Below are positions 46,871-58,140 of a stretch of 64,000 bases of DNA, one piece after another; the first letter of the stretch is position 1, and each line of letters opens with the position of its first letter. Origin of the DNA: Jaltomata sinuosa (taxonomy: Eukaryota > Streptophyta > Magnoliopsida > Solanales > Solanaceae); contig QJPP01000275.1 of NCBI GenBank assembly GCA_003996215.1, positions 806,001-870,000 on the forward strand, read 5' to 3'. Below the pieces are notes generated by a model that did not search any database, was not told the origin of the DNA, and saw nothing but the letters and a program-made list of their open reading frames with translations. A program made the position numbers and the translations under genes.

Positions 46871-49428
46871 CTACAATCATCGATGAGGACACTAAGGCAA
46901 TCATTCCCCATGCTCTCTTGCTCTTCTTGAATTTCATTCACGGATTTTGCTGCAGAGCTTCTGCAATGATACAACTCTATCGATTCCAAGGTATAAATTT
47001 CCCCAAAGTCTTTTGGGATTTCCTCCAGGTATATGCATGTCCTCAGAACTAGGCGTTGCAGCATTGGGAAGTTAAGGCTGCCAACTTTCCAGTGCTTCAG
47101 ATCATTCGTCCTAATTAGGAGGAACTTAAGTTGATTGAAAATATCTCCATCATTTAATCTCCATACATCACCATAAAATCCATAGTTTTTAATTTTAAGC
47201 ACTTCGAGTTTTGGCAGCTTCACAATATTTGCCATGTCTTCCCAAGGTAAGAAAGTATAGCTTAAAGTCAACCTCTTCAGAGATGTTGGCAAAGCATACT
47301 TACATGGTATTGGGATCAAGTATAGGTCTTTGCACCTAATCTTCAATTGTTCGAGTTTTTTTAAATAGGAAAGGCTATTTAGGTGCTCAGACATCTTCTC
47401 ACCCTGGCATTCCTTCTGACTTCCATGAAGTTTAAGCCTCTTAAGATTTGGAATAGAAGAAAACAATTCAAAGGTACAGCTGGACAAGCTTAGACAGGAA
47501 AGTCCCTCCAAATTTTGCAGCTTATTTGATGGATTTTTAGGGAGAGAAATTGAGTGACTCACCTGAAGATGCCTTAAATGTTTCATTAGCCAAATTGTCT
47601 CATGTATAGTTGGAGGATTATAACCTAAGCTTCGAACAATGAAGATCTGCAGATTATAAAGCTCTGACAAAGAACTGTGAGGATCATCACAATAGCCTAA
47701 TTGAAGGTATCTCAGATGTACTAATTTTGTTATCACAAGAGGGAAATCTTCAAATCCATATTGACAGACTGTCAACACTCTTAGCAATTTGAAGCACGCC
47801 AAAAGAGGGACTTGTTTAGAACCTATTGTACGGAAGAAGTGCACAGTGCGGGTGAGATCAGTTGATGATGACTGCAAGTAATCATCCTGATAAATGCTTG
47901 AATGGAAACTGTAGCGACGAACATGAAGCATCTTTACTGAAGGGTCTTTAGTAACCTGCAGGAACTTCTCTTTCTTAGCTTCTCTTAGAATCAAGTCACG
48001 AACAAGATCGTGGACAGAACACGTTTTCCACTCACCATTAAATCTCCTGTTTCTAACCATTATCAGATTCCTGCTAACAAGATCCTCCAAACAATCTCTT
48101 CCCACTAATTCTTCCCATACAAAACCCTCAGAAACCCATAAGTTTATCAATGTCCCAATATTTACCTCACTGTCTTCAGGAAAGATTCCAACGTAAAGGA
48201 AACATGGTTTAAGATGATTAGGTAAGTAATTGTAACTCATAGCAAGCACTTCTAGACATTTATCTGATTCGTTAGCAACAACTTTGCTTACACTTTTGGC
48301 AACATCATTCCAACTTTCTTGTGTCCTTTCAATTTTAGAAAGATGTCCCGAAACCACCAGAAGAGCTAAAGGTAGTCCTTGGCATCTTTCTGCTACTTGC
48401 TTCCCTATATCCACTAGTTCAGGAGGACAGACCTGCTGTACCCCAAACACCTTTTCATGAAGTAATTTCCAACTGTCATCTGCATTCAAGAGGCTTACCT
48501 CATGAGGGGGGCTGTCAGGGTCAGCATGCGTTGCCACGCCTTTGAGCCTACTTGTCAAAATAATTCGACTCCCATTGTCATCGTCAGGAAAAGTTCTTGA
48601 CATAAGATCCCAGACGTCATTACTCCAAATATCGTCCATGACAACAAGATACCTTCGACCCTTTAACTTTTTGTATATTATATCCATCAATTTATCATCA
48701 TTCTCTTGTTTGATCTCATTTGAAATACAAGAAAGAACGCCTAACAACAAATCTCTAGTTTGGTATTCTTGAGATATAGTCACCCAAACATGTATGTCAA
48801 AGCGACCCCTGATTTCAGGATCATCATATGCCATTTTTGCAAGAGTTGTTTTGCCTATCCCTCCCATTCCCAAAATGGGGATAATCTCTCGAGTAGACAT
48901 CGACCCTTTTAGTCGTTTAATGATTCTAATGAGGTCATCTTCGAGACCCACGACAACAGTTTCTGGATTCAGTTTTGCAACATATCTAGATGAATGACCA
49001 GGCAAGAAATCACCTGTTTGCAGATCCTCATTGGTAGGATTAGCATAACCTTGAACCTCATCTGTATCAAAACTACTTCCCATCACATTCCTCTTCATAA
49101 CATCAATCTTTTCTACAAGCGGAGACAGAGTTTCACGTAATGCCTCTCTTGCCTTCCCTTTTTCCAGTTCTTTAATGTCATAAATCTTTAGTTCTATCGC
49201 ATCCTCTGCTTCATTGACTGCACTTTTAATCTCTCTCAACAACTCTTCAACCTTTCCACAATATTCTTGCCTTCTCTTGCTAGTGTTCTCAAGAAAGTCT
49301 TTGAAATATTCAAGACTTTCAAGGACAGAGTCCACCATTCTTCTTGTTTCATCACTTATCCAATGTGGCTTTAGCTGAACGAGTTGCTTCAAAGTTCGTA
49401 CGAGAGAAATCACAGCAACATAAGCCAT
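46867..49428 (-). CDS. CC-NBS-LRR disease resistance protein, R1/Rx-like class
   Basis: An intact single-frame gene of 853 residues. NLRs of this class are cytoplasmic immune receptors that detect pathogen effectors and trigger cell death. Residues 1-150 form an Rx-type coiled coil with an EDVID-like segment (AVNEAEDAIEL, 70-80). The NB-ARC domain follows: P-loop GMGGIGKTT (187-195), RNBS-A FDIHVWVTIS (210-219), kinase-2 YLVVMDDIW (260-268), RNBS-B GSRIILTSR (286-294), GLPL (351-354), RNBS-D CFLYVGIFPED (409-419) and an MHD variant VHD (472-474). Residues from about 540 to 840 are irregular leucine-rich repeats. It resembles Solanum R1A/R1B homologues but lacks the long N-terminal extension of R1 itself. 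The start at 49428 is the first Met of the domain. All key ATP-binding motifs are present, so it may be functional. The stop codon lies inside a strong splice donor (see the intron entry). This is the only convincing intact host gene in the window. Confidence 0.95.
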   Translation of the reverse strand: MAYVAVISLVRTLKQLVQLKPHWISDETRRMVDSVLESLEYFKDFLENTSKRRQEYCGKVEELLREIKSAVNEAEDAIELKIYDIKELEKGKAREALRETLSPLVEKIDVMKRNVMGSSFDTDEVQGYANPTNEDLQTGDFLPGHSSRYVAKLNPETVVVGLEDDLIRIIKRLKGSMSTREIIPILGMGGIGKTTLAKMAYDDPEIRGRFDIHVWVTISQEYQTRDLLLGVLSCISNEIKQENDDKLMDIIYKKLKGRRYLVVMDDIWSNDVWDLMSRTFPDDDNGSRIILTSRLKGVATHADPDSPPHEVSLLNADDSWKLLHEKVFGVQQVCPPELVDIGKQVAERCQGLPLALLVVSGHLSKIERTQESWNDVAKSVSKVVANESDKCLEVLAMSYNYLPNHLKPCFLYVGIFPEDSEVNIGTLINLWVSEGFVWEELVGRDCLEDLVSRNLIMVRNRRFNGEWKTCSVHDLVRDLILREAKKEKFLQVTKDPSVKMLHVRRYSFHSSIYQDDYLQSSSTDLTRTVHFFRTIGSKQVPLLACFKLLRVLTVCQYGFEDFPLVITKLVHLRYLQLGYCDDPHSSLSELYNLQIFIVRSLGYNPPTIHETIWLMKHLRHLQVSHSISLPKNPSNKLQNLEGLSCLSLSSCTFELFSSIPNLKRLKLHGSQKECQGEKMSEHLNSLSYLKKLEQLKIRCKDLYLIPIPCKYALPTSLKRLTLSYTFLPWEDMANIVKLPKLEVLKIKNYGFYGDVWRLNDGDIFNQLKFLLIRTNDLKHWKVGSLNFPMLQRLVLRTCIYLEEIPKDFGEIYTLESIELYHCRSSAAKSVNEIQEEQESMGNDCLSVLIDDCR

Positions 49429-50047
49429 CTCCTCTCACCAATTATCGGACGAAAAAGTACTTTCAAATTTTTTACTCGTCTCTCTTTATTGGTATACTAG
49501 ATCAAACAAAACATGAATTAAGAGAACATGAAAAGCAAGAGTTAATAAAGAGTTCTATGCCCATCAAATGCATACCAAGATTTGGCAAATGGACTCAACA
49601 AAGATAAAGCCAGCAACAATCAAAATCAATGCTGCAGTTTGTGGTTAATAAGAGAATGTGAGAAATAATAAGATCAGACCTCCCAAATAAAGAAGAAAAG
49701 AAGCTGAAATGTGAACTATGGATTCAAGGTAGCTAAATTTTGTGTTCTTGAAACCTGAAAAAGAAGCCACATGACCCTTCAGACATGTTTGTCTTTTACT
49801 ATTAAACAAGTTCAAGTGGTGGTGTGGTCCCTTGGGAATTTTGCTCAACAATGCACAATAAATAAATGCAATCTATGGCCAATTGAAAGCAGCACTTTTT
49901 AGTACTAGTAAATTGGGAAAAGGGGGAAGACGAGAAAAATATAAGTTTGAATAATAAGCAAGCTCAAAAATGAAATCGCATTCTGTTTTCCGAGTTAATT
50001 ATGTGGATGTCATCCAAGTATGAAAATAATCCACCAAAAGTCACTTT
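49429..50047. promoter_or_regulatory. Upstream region of the NLR gene
   Basis: About 600 bp of AT-rich sequence lies between the NLR start and the next repeat element. It must hold the promoter and 5' UTR, but I cannot identify a convincing TATA box, W-box cluster or transcription start. Confidence 0.3.
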
Positions 50048-51155
50048 TAGGGGTCGTTTAGTATAATGTATTATGTCAAATAATACATGTATTAAGGGTG
50101 GTACTATTTAATACATTGTTTGGTAGGAATTTTGTGGCTATGTATAACTAATATATGTATTAGTTATACACCCTATTTGGTATTATAGGGTGTATAACTA
50201 ATACCTTTCATTTGGTGGTATTAGTAATACATGGGTTTTAATACCATGGGATAAAATATGTAAGGCCAAAAATATCCTCAAGTTCCCTTTAAACATTTTA
50301 TATATTCTTTCTATGTTTTTATCTTGATTTTCATGCTTTATATTTGTACTAGTATCGTACCTGCACGATGCTCGAAAAATATTTTTAAAAAAATTATCTT
50401 TAAAAAAAATTATATTTGAGGGCACTCAATAAAATTTCAATTATAATCATGCCACAAAATTTTCTCTTAGGTCTAAAATAATTGCCGGCAATAAAATTTT
50501 CTATTTCTAAAAATGTCTTCTTAATGCATGATAAGAAGACATGTATTTGATCCTTTTACTAACATGTAGCTAAGTTTCATTCCAATAAGTTTAAAACAAT
50601 TACAAGTTATAATGACTCCAATTCACGATCATTTTTTAGCCCACTTGATCATCATTTATTATTAAAATTTTCAAACTTTAGAAAAGAAACTTAACCATTA
50701 ATTCAACCTACTTTAATCACCGTATAATGTATAAGGTTAGAAAACTATCACTATAAAAAATAATCTTAACAAATTAACCACGACTCAAAAAAGATTAATT
50801 TTCATTTGAAAACGTCAATACAAATCGGAAGCTCAATAATAAAAATTTATGAATAACTTAGTTTCAATTTATCAATATGAAAATTTCCTCTAGATAATTT
50901 AAGTGAATATAAAAAAAATTATTTCTCATTTTTAAGAATGAGTTATAAAGTTTTGTAAAGAATGTACACAAAGCTATAAAATATGAAGGGTATTTTTGTA
51001 AACAGATAATATTTTCTTATAAATATAGTAATGCAAGTTATTTTTAATACATCAAACCAAACACTGGATAAGAAATAATCTCAGCATAACTAATTTCAGC
51101 ACTACTAATCCCAGCATTGCTAATCCCAGCATTACTTAGTTGGCATCAAACATAT
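50048..51155. mobile_element. MITE-like element with a nested Helitron-like end
   Basis: The left end tttaggggtcgtttagtata, followed by many taatac/gtatta words, and the right end with catcaaac and repeated taatcccagcat words look like the arms of a Solanaceae MITE with ggggtcgttt-type termini. Pairing is imperfect at the right end. At 50349-50370 a minus-strand Helitron-type end (CTAG preceded by the hairpin atcgt-gcaggt-acgat) appears inside it, so the middle may be a second insertion. Boundaries are approximate. Confidence 0.4.
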
Positions 51156-51285
51156 GTCGCAAAGCTTGTTCGGTTTTCATAAGCAACCTCATGAGGTCGC
51201 AAAAAACCGACCTCACTTTTTTCCCCGATATTCATTTATTCTGCAAAATATTAATTATACAGACCTCATGAGGCCTATTGTTGTG

Positions 51286-51600
51286 CCACTGAGCTACTGA
51301 GGAACAACAGGAGATTCGATTTCATAGAGTTCAATTTCCGTTCCCAATCCATAACCAATATGAGCTCGAAGCTTCCTTCGTAACTCCCGGAACTTCTTCG
51401 TAGTCGCTCCCTTACATGCCTCATTTCAGAGACCGAGAATACCACATTCCCCTTCGTTCTTCTTCTGGTCTGTAAAAAAAGCTAGAATATAGACTGGAAA
51501 GAAAGTGACTTCGTTTAGGAGCATACCAAGGTAAGTCCAATAGAGCTGGTAAACTAAGCTAATAGCAGGCATTCCGAAAGCAGAATTGAAACCCATCTTA
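51286..51600 (-). other. Nuclear plastid DNA (NUPT) with truncated trnN-GUU
   Basis: On the minus strand the sequence runs into tcctcagtagctcagtgg (51303-51286), the first 18 nt of plastid trnN-GUU, and then diverges. The preceding bases (aatctcctgttgt, tgaaatcg, gaagaagttccgggagttac) correspond, as I recall, to the plastid trnR-ACG to trnN-GUU spacer. The tRNA is cut after its D-stem and cannot function. The right limit of the plastid-derived stretch is uncertain: the part beyond about 51440 may be other DNA. Confidence 0.55.
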
Positions 51601-51958
51601 TTTTCATTTTCTTTTTTATTTATTCATGTCGGTTTTCTGTAGAAAAACTGGCAGCAAAATGTTGTTTTTACAGTTATCCACTTGCCAATTTAATTCAATA
51701 CTATAAATAGACAATATAAACAACTAAACCAAGCTAAAGAGCTGTCAACAATCCACCAAACTACAACAAGCACATATCCTAAATCCTCCAACCCACACTA
51801 TATCAAATTCAACTCGAAACTACTTTAAAATTGAATGAAAAAGACACACAAGTCATAAGTTATAGAATTCTATTTCAAAGTTCACATACATTCACAATAC
51901 ACTTATATAATTCTTACAAACCACCATAATGGCATAAGTTAGTCTACAAGATTAATGT

Positions 51959-52179
51959 TTAATCATGTGACGGTGTGTTTGCCACGTGATCCTCGTCATG
52001 ATCACCCTCATCACTGGTGGGTTCATCTACAAACCTTGGTATTGGCCATATACTTGACGTGGAGTAGGTCGGGGGGGGGGGGGATTGCATCACTGAAACA
52101 CTCATCATCCCTCTTGCTAGATGAATCCTTCTGCTCCATGGCCATCATCGTTCTACCCATCAACTTGTAGTCCGAATGT
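51959..52179 (-). pseudogene. Orphan exon-like block with a broken poly-C tract
   Basis: On the minus strand tttctttttag at 52190-52180 is a good splice acceptor. The following frame reads about 32 codons (KLMGRTMMAMEQKDSSSKRD). It then enters a run of 13 C (52083-52071), after which a different frame is open (PTYSTSSIWPIPRFVDEPTS) to a stop at 51961-51959. One base fewer or two more in the run would join them. The product was not identified and no upstream exon was found in 52200-53130, which otherwise holds nothing I recognise. Confidence 0.35.
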
Positions 52180-53137
52180 CTAAAAAGAAATTATTGGCAA
52201 GTTTAAGGGTTGTCAATGTATTAAGCCAATTGTATTTGCATCTCCTAATGCCCATTAAATTTTACAGAGATTACAGTAAGTTGCATGTTGTGCTGTCTCA
52301 AAGTACTATGTTAAGCACTTAACAAGATCAGCAACCAATAACATAGCAAAAGGTAAAAAAGAGCACGAGTTATATATCTCATTTGAGTATGATATATTCA
52401 TAGAACATGTTAGCAGTAAGTACTATTTCCAGAAGAATGTACTTTTTCTTTTATATGGTAAAAAATTGCCATTTCTAGAACAATATACTGAGTCAAGATA
52501 AGAAATATTACGAAGATATTAGATAAAATCTTTGAAGATCAAAGAGTTCACTGTACACAAGCTATTGGCATCTCATTTCATAGCCAAAACAATTAGCTGA
52601 AGAATATAAACAGTGATATCCAGGAATTGAATAAAATCGAACTTGCTAGGCAACCTGAAGCATTTGAAAACCCTTCTAAATATTCAGCTCCGATATAGCA
52701 CATCACAGGCAACAGATGAACATGAACTATGACAAACCTGAGATAAGATGAACTAGCAGAAAGGGTGTGCTATTACAACTGTACAATATCCCCCTTCTAA
52801 TCGTGTAGGTCTTCTAACATTCGTTACACTGTTTCAGCCTTATTTACATTTTCCCAATATACACCATGAGTTCTCGCACAAATTTAGTCCTCTTAACTAC
52901 AACCAAAACTTGAATAAAGAATTTTGGAGTCATGAATATATGCAACATTATAATGACTTGTACTATTGTTGTTGAGACAAAATATATCATCACTTCCACT
53001 ACTGTCGATGCTATTTATTATCTTAATTTTAACATAAAATAGAGAATTTGAAATTTATAAACTGATTTATGTAGTAATGACTAATGAAGTTGAGATAATC
53101 TCTAATCATTTTTCTCCGACAATAATAAACTGATTTT

Positions 53138-56100
53138 TTGTGTATAGATATGAATCCTTCAAAGTTCAATGTACATCCCGGTCCATCGGAATATGATGTA
53201 TTGAAAATACAATCTAAACATCGATCCGAAGCAATTTGGAATGGTGCATTGAGTGGAGAGGCAATGTGTTTAACTGCACGCCGTGCCGATACTGAATTTT
53301 GGCAACATATAAAACGTTGTTCATTACATCATCGCATTCTTAAATATTTAGGTTTTGTGGGATTAGAGAATTATAGAGGTAGGATACGTGCCCTATGATT
53401 TTAATCTCATATCTGCATTAATTGAGAGGTAACGGCCAGAAACTCATACCTTTCACATGTGAACTGGTGAAATGACAATTACCTTACAGGATGTCGAAAT
53501 TATGTTCAGCATGGTTGTAGATGGAAGCCCCGTAACTCAACCTAGCGCTAATGATCTAAGAATTGTGGCAAGAAAACAAACAATACTTGATCTAACGAAA
53601 TGGGAACCCTAATTAGACTGTTTTGCTGAAGTTAGCAGGATGAATGCATCTAAATTGGCTGAGTATATGAACGGGTTACATGATATTATGGATGATTCAC
53701 TAGGTAATGAGGTGGAACAGAGAGTTAGGTTGTACCTATTGTGGTTGTGCGGTGGAACAATATTTCCGGAGAAGTCTAATACTAAAATTTCTTTGGACTA
53801 TTTGGTTGCCATGCGAGACTTAAACATAATGTCAACACGGGCTTGAAGAGCAGCCGCGCTATCATATTTGTACAATTCTTTATGTCGTGCATTGATGTCT
53901 GCAGCTAACGATGTATGTGGATTTCTTTTTTTAGTTCAAGTATGTGAAGTTCTTATTATTTTTTTTGTATTTTATTAGAATTGTTTGATTTTATATTTTT
54001 GTAGGTATAGACATAGGAGTGTATTATCCCACTGCAGCCAACACCTCTCCCTCGGAGGGCTAACCATCTGGAGACCCCAACGACACTTGCATGTAAGTGG
54101 TTTCGAGGTAGAGTCCACCAAAATGAGGCGTGAAATGTGTTTGTCCTAATAAGGGATGTACTGGGCAACCTAATTGGTGATCAGGTAATTGACCTTGTAA
54201 TTTCTCTTATAGGCAGTTTAAATAGTAGTACTAACTTAGTACTCTCTTGATGAATGTGAAATTATCAGTCAAAATGAAAAATAGTAGTACTTACTTGTCA
54301 TTTCTTTCACTTTATTAATATTGTCTTCTGGATAAATCTTAAGCATGAAAAATATGTAAAATTTAGTACTTATTTTACCCTCAAGATGAACTAAATTTAA
54401 TAAACATCATGAAAAATTTAGTAATTTTATATATGGTAGTAATTTCATATTTTAAGAAAGAAAAACATGTAAAATGTACTCCTTTCGTTCCATTTTATGT
54501 GGCACCTTTTGACTTGGCACGGTGTTTAATAAAAAAAAAGACTTTTGAAACTTGTGGTCTAAAATGATTCTTAAATATTTGTGTGGTTGTAAATCATTTC
54601 ATTAAGGGTAAAAGGGGAATTTTAAAGTTAAATCTTTTCTAATTATAGTAAGGTGACATTCATTTTGGGACAGACTAAAAAGAAAAGGGTGTCACATAAA
54701 ATGGAACGGAGGGAGTAGTAATTTTACTTTATTAAATTTCATAAAGAAATTAGTAATTGACCTTTTAAATGAACTAAAAAGAATTTCTTAAAAGATAGTA
54801 TATGCATATTCGTTGAGACTGCGACAAGTTTTGATTGATTATTATGATTCTACAAAATTGAATTTTATAGTTTTGACTTGACCTTTATTCAAGGAGATAT
54901 GTAAAACATGTTGCTTAATAGTAATTAGAATGATGATTAACAGATAACTTTTTTTTATAGTTTATTTGGGAGCCTTATTCAAAAGAAGTTATTAATGAAT
55001 TGTCTGAGTGGTATCAGATGGAACGACCTATTTGGATGGCTAGAGTGCGACTTATTTGTGTAATATATCGTGAGTGGCACATGATTAATTAACTGTGTAG
55101 TTAGACAATTTGATTATCTTCAGCATGTACCTGGATCGTGTATTCATTTTCACGAACTTTATTTTAAGCGTGATAAGCGGTTCAGGATAATACAAGATGT
55201 TATAGATATATTTAACCATACGCACAATCTGTGGGGATATAACGTCGAGATAAAAAATTTCATCCCCCTTTTGTAAGCGATCAGTTAGAATACTTTTAAA
55301 ATTATTTTAGTCATTCTTGAATGTTAATTGGAAATTTAGAATATGTTGTTCAAAGAGCGTACCAACGCATGGCAGGCAGGCATGAGGCCTTGGTGCGTAC
55401 ATTCAATCATTATTTAATGCATGTCAATGACCTTTTTTAATACATGCAAATGACTTTTTTTGTTTATATTTTTTAGGCTAGGGGACATGAAAAGCAATAT
55501 CGAACGGCTCGAATGATTGAAAATGGTCCGAGGCAATCTAATGAGATGAGACAGTTTACGGGGGAGATTGCATGTATTGCATTGGAGTCAATAAATGTTG
55601 CCTACTTTGGAAAGCAATTGAGTTTTGCTCTTGAATATACATCTCCGACTGAATATGAGAAACCGCCACCAGTTCAAGTTTGCCGCCAAGAATGTCAAGC
55701 AGCACCGGGGATGGTGCGTGTCAGGGTGGTAGAGGTGGTGGTGAAGGTTGAGGTTGAGATCGCGTGGACCACAATTTGTTTGATGAAGAGAATATGGATG
55801 ATCATAGCGAAGAACTTATTCATAATTTGGGCATGTCATTGGCTACTTATGAGTTGTATTACCCCATATTTGACTTTGTTGAGCCCTCGACGATTGTTCC
55901 CGATTATCCACATCAAGAATCAGTTGATTTTGTAACTCCACCCATTGCGCTATCTGATTTTGTGTCATTCAGCGGATCCCATCATAATATTCAATATGAT
56001 ATCAGCAAATTTTTCATACATAACTCTTCATTCACTGAGAGGTTGAGTTTTTCTGATGTGTGTACTCTAATCCTTATAGAATTTTAATAATTTATTATTT

Positions 56101-56330
56101 TTAATTAATTTATATTTAATAATATTTTATATTATTACAGGTTGCTATGTCCTTCGCAGGAATTCACAACTACATGTATATTATCATCTTTTGTGATTTA
56201 CGTACATCCTCTTATTTGTAGCTAAAAAAATTGTTTTTGCAGGTTGTTATTAGAGATGATGACCCCCAGAGAATAACTAGGCCACGCAAACCAACTATGT
56301 GTGGCACAGATAGGTAGCCACCTCGAAGAA
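53138..56330 (+). pseudogene. Decayed plant mobile domain (PMD) gene, phosphatase-7-long-form/MAIN-LIKE type
   Basis: The first frame (53150-53395) opens NPSKFNVHPGPSEYDVLKIQ and HRSEAIWNG, a signature of PMD proteins often annotated as phosphatase 7 long form homologues. Decayed continuation includes TVTLQDVEIMF (53470-53510), the 53640-53846 frame (RVRLYLLWLCGGTIFPEKSN), LWAWERITP-like text near 54030, WYQMERPIWMARVRLICVIY (54995-55060) and a C-terminal part at 55500-56320 ending in an Arg/Pro-rich tail. There are stops, frameshifts and probably old introns. PMD genes are spread by Gypsy and Mutator-like elements, and a Mutator-like transposase lies 2.5 kb downstream on the other strand. 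A Stowaway MITE sits inside. Confidence 0.75.
54479..54715. mobile_element. Stowaway-type MITE, 237 bp
   Basis: The terminal inverted repeats are ctcctttcgttccattttat at the left and the complement at the right (aaaatggaacggagggag), flanked by TA dinucleotides at 54477-54478 and 54716-54717. These are the hallmarks of Tc1/mariner-derived MITEs. It lies in a noncoding part of the decayed PMD gene. Confidence 0.9.
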
Positions 56331-56738
56331 CAGCGATAATGAATTTTTGGTCCATGAAGCTTAATTTTATGTTTAATGATTTGAATGTTGAGTACCTATG
56401 TATGTTGACTTAGTAGTTTTCTATTTTTTTTTGAAGTTCTATATTTTGTTGAGTTACTGACTTTGGTCCTACTTCTATTTAATATAACTTCTCCTTTAAT
56501 ATAACCAAAAGCTTTTGATTATTTTATTTATTCTTTCTCTTTTACTATTTCATGTTTTATTATTATATTTCAAATAAGAGAGAATTTGCAAAAATTACTA
56601 AATAAAAAATTTAAATATCCAAAATAAAATATTATTTTAAAAAATACTCATTTTTAACTACTCATATTTGATGAAAAATATGAGTATTATAGTGAAAATA
56701 CTTATATTACTTATTTACATTACTAAAAATATAAAGCT

Positions 56739-57070
56739 GCAGATGTGTACAGGATGTGTCTGGCTTCTGCAGTATATTTTGTTTGGTAGGAGCGTAACAT
56801 GAGGGTCTTTCAAAAGCGAACATGGCCTGTTGGTGAAATCATGAAACTCATCGTGCAAGAGGTGTACTTCAAAGGCAACATGCGACCTCATTTGGCAAAA
56901 AAACTCTGTGAATTGAATCTCTATCCTAGCTAGAGGAGTTTGTAATGAGGAAAAAGTAGAATAGTGACGTTGTGCCTTAACCAGTGGGGCATGTTTGTCC
57001 AGTGGTAAGATCATTGTTTTTGTGCTGTACAACTCTCAGTTTGGTAAATAAAATCCTTTAATTACCAAAA
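56739..57070 (+). mobile_element. 5'-truncated LINE (L1-like) with 14-bp target-site duplication
   Basis: The plus-strand frame gives a LINE reverse-transcriptase C-terminal segment (ERNMRVFQKRTW after a TAG at 56787, where the family usually has Gln or Arg). It is followed by a 3' UTR with aataaaatcctttaattacc and a poly-A run. The 14 bases aaaaatataaagct occur on both sides (56725-56738 and 57071-57084). All of this indicates target-primed reverse transcription of a truncated copy. Confidence 0.85.
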
Positions 57071-57084
57071 AAAAATATAAAGCT

Positions 57085-58140
57085 TATTTTAGATGAAAGT
57101 ATCACCTCTTTCTTTTTGTTCTGAATTTACACAACTTAGCATACGTTATTTTCCTATTATTTCGAACAAGATAGAGTAACTTTCATATGCAAGATCGTGG
57201 GAAACACTTAATTTGAATACTCGCTCAATTCAGCAGATCGCTACAATAACGAATACACTCGGATCATGAGGAGAGAATGAAACTTAATTCCGTGGCACCG
57301 AAACTCATAATTTTGAGATATACTTAAGAGAACATGACCTATGTCGTCCAAAACATCATGCAATTGAAATGACATGTAGCCCGCAACACAAACTTAATCT
57401 TGCTCTAAATCGTATTCGCGAGAAAAATAATAGAATGTGTATGTGTTTGTTGCGTTTGGAGGGAAACAGGATGGGACTACGTCACTCCTGATTTTTATTC
57501 CGACTGTGAAATGTCAGATGAGGATGATTTTTTATAATCTATATTTCAATATTATGTTAGCTATTTAATATCTCAGTTTTATTAAATGTGGTACTATTCG
57601 TAGTTTATGTTTTAGATTTGATTTTTCAAAAATTAGATGTGTCATTCAAGTGCAGTGTTGTATTAAATCCAAGTGCAGTGTAGTATCAAATCCAAGCTTT
57701 CAGCAGGAAAATTATATTCTAAATGCGGTGTTATATCAAATCCACTTGAAAATTCAGTAAGATTCGTGAAGATTGCTTGTTGAAATAAAAATGCAGAATT
57801 GTATCAAGAATCTGTAAATACTTTCAATGGTAGTACTCAGTAATCTTACTGATATTGAATTGTCAAAACTGAAATGTCAGGCACGCTAGGGTTTCCATAG
57901 CTAGCCGCTGAAAACCCTGCGACTTAGCTTGTAACAGCTAAGGTTTCCTTAGCAAGTCAGTTGGACGCCCACGACCAGTAAGTCGTTGGATACCCCACGA
58001 CAAACAAGTTGCACCAACTACTAGGTCGCTGGAAGCCACGCGACTTAGCTGTGTTCATTTATTTTTTATTAGAGTTTTGAGAATATATATGTTAACTCCT
58101 TCATCAAAAGTTATCAAATACTAAAATCTCAGACAACAAT
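57085..58140. other. Intergenic region with short degenerate repeats
   Basis: No gene was recognised. Around 57650-57800 the word aaatccaagtgcagtgt/ttgtatcaaatcca recurs about four times. At 57950-58050 three degenerate copies of a GC-richer motif (agtcgttggata then ccccacgac) occur within an otherwise AT-rich stretch. Confidence 0.45.

Noticed and set aside
51286..51303. Functional trnN gene
   Set aside because: Only the first 18 nt match. The anticodon, T-arm and 3' end are absent.
52180..53130. Left terminal inverted repeat of a two-gene Mutator-like element
   Set aside because: I found no convincing inverted match to 61930-62800 by eye, so the element boundaries are left open.
56715..57032. 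Minus-strand 105-codon frame
   Set aside because: It is the antisense of a LINE fragment whose sense strand carries the recognisable protein and poly-A.
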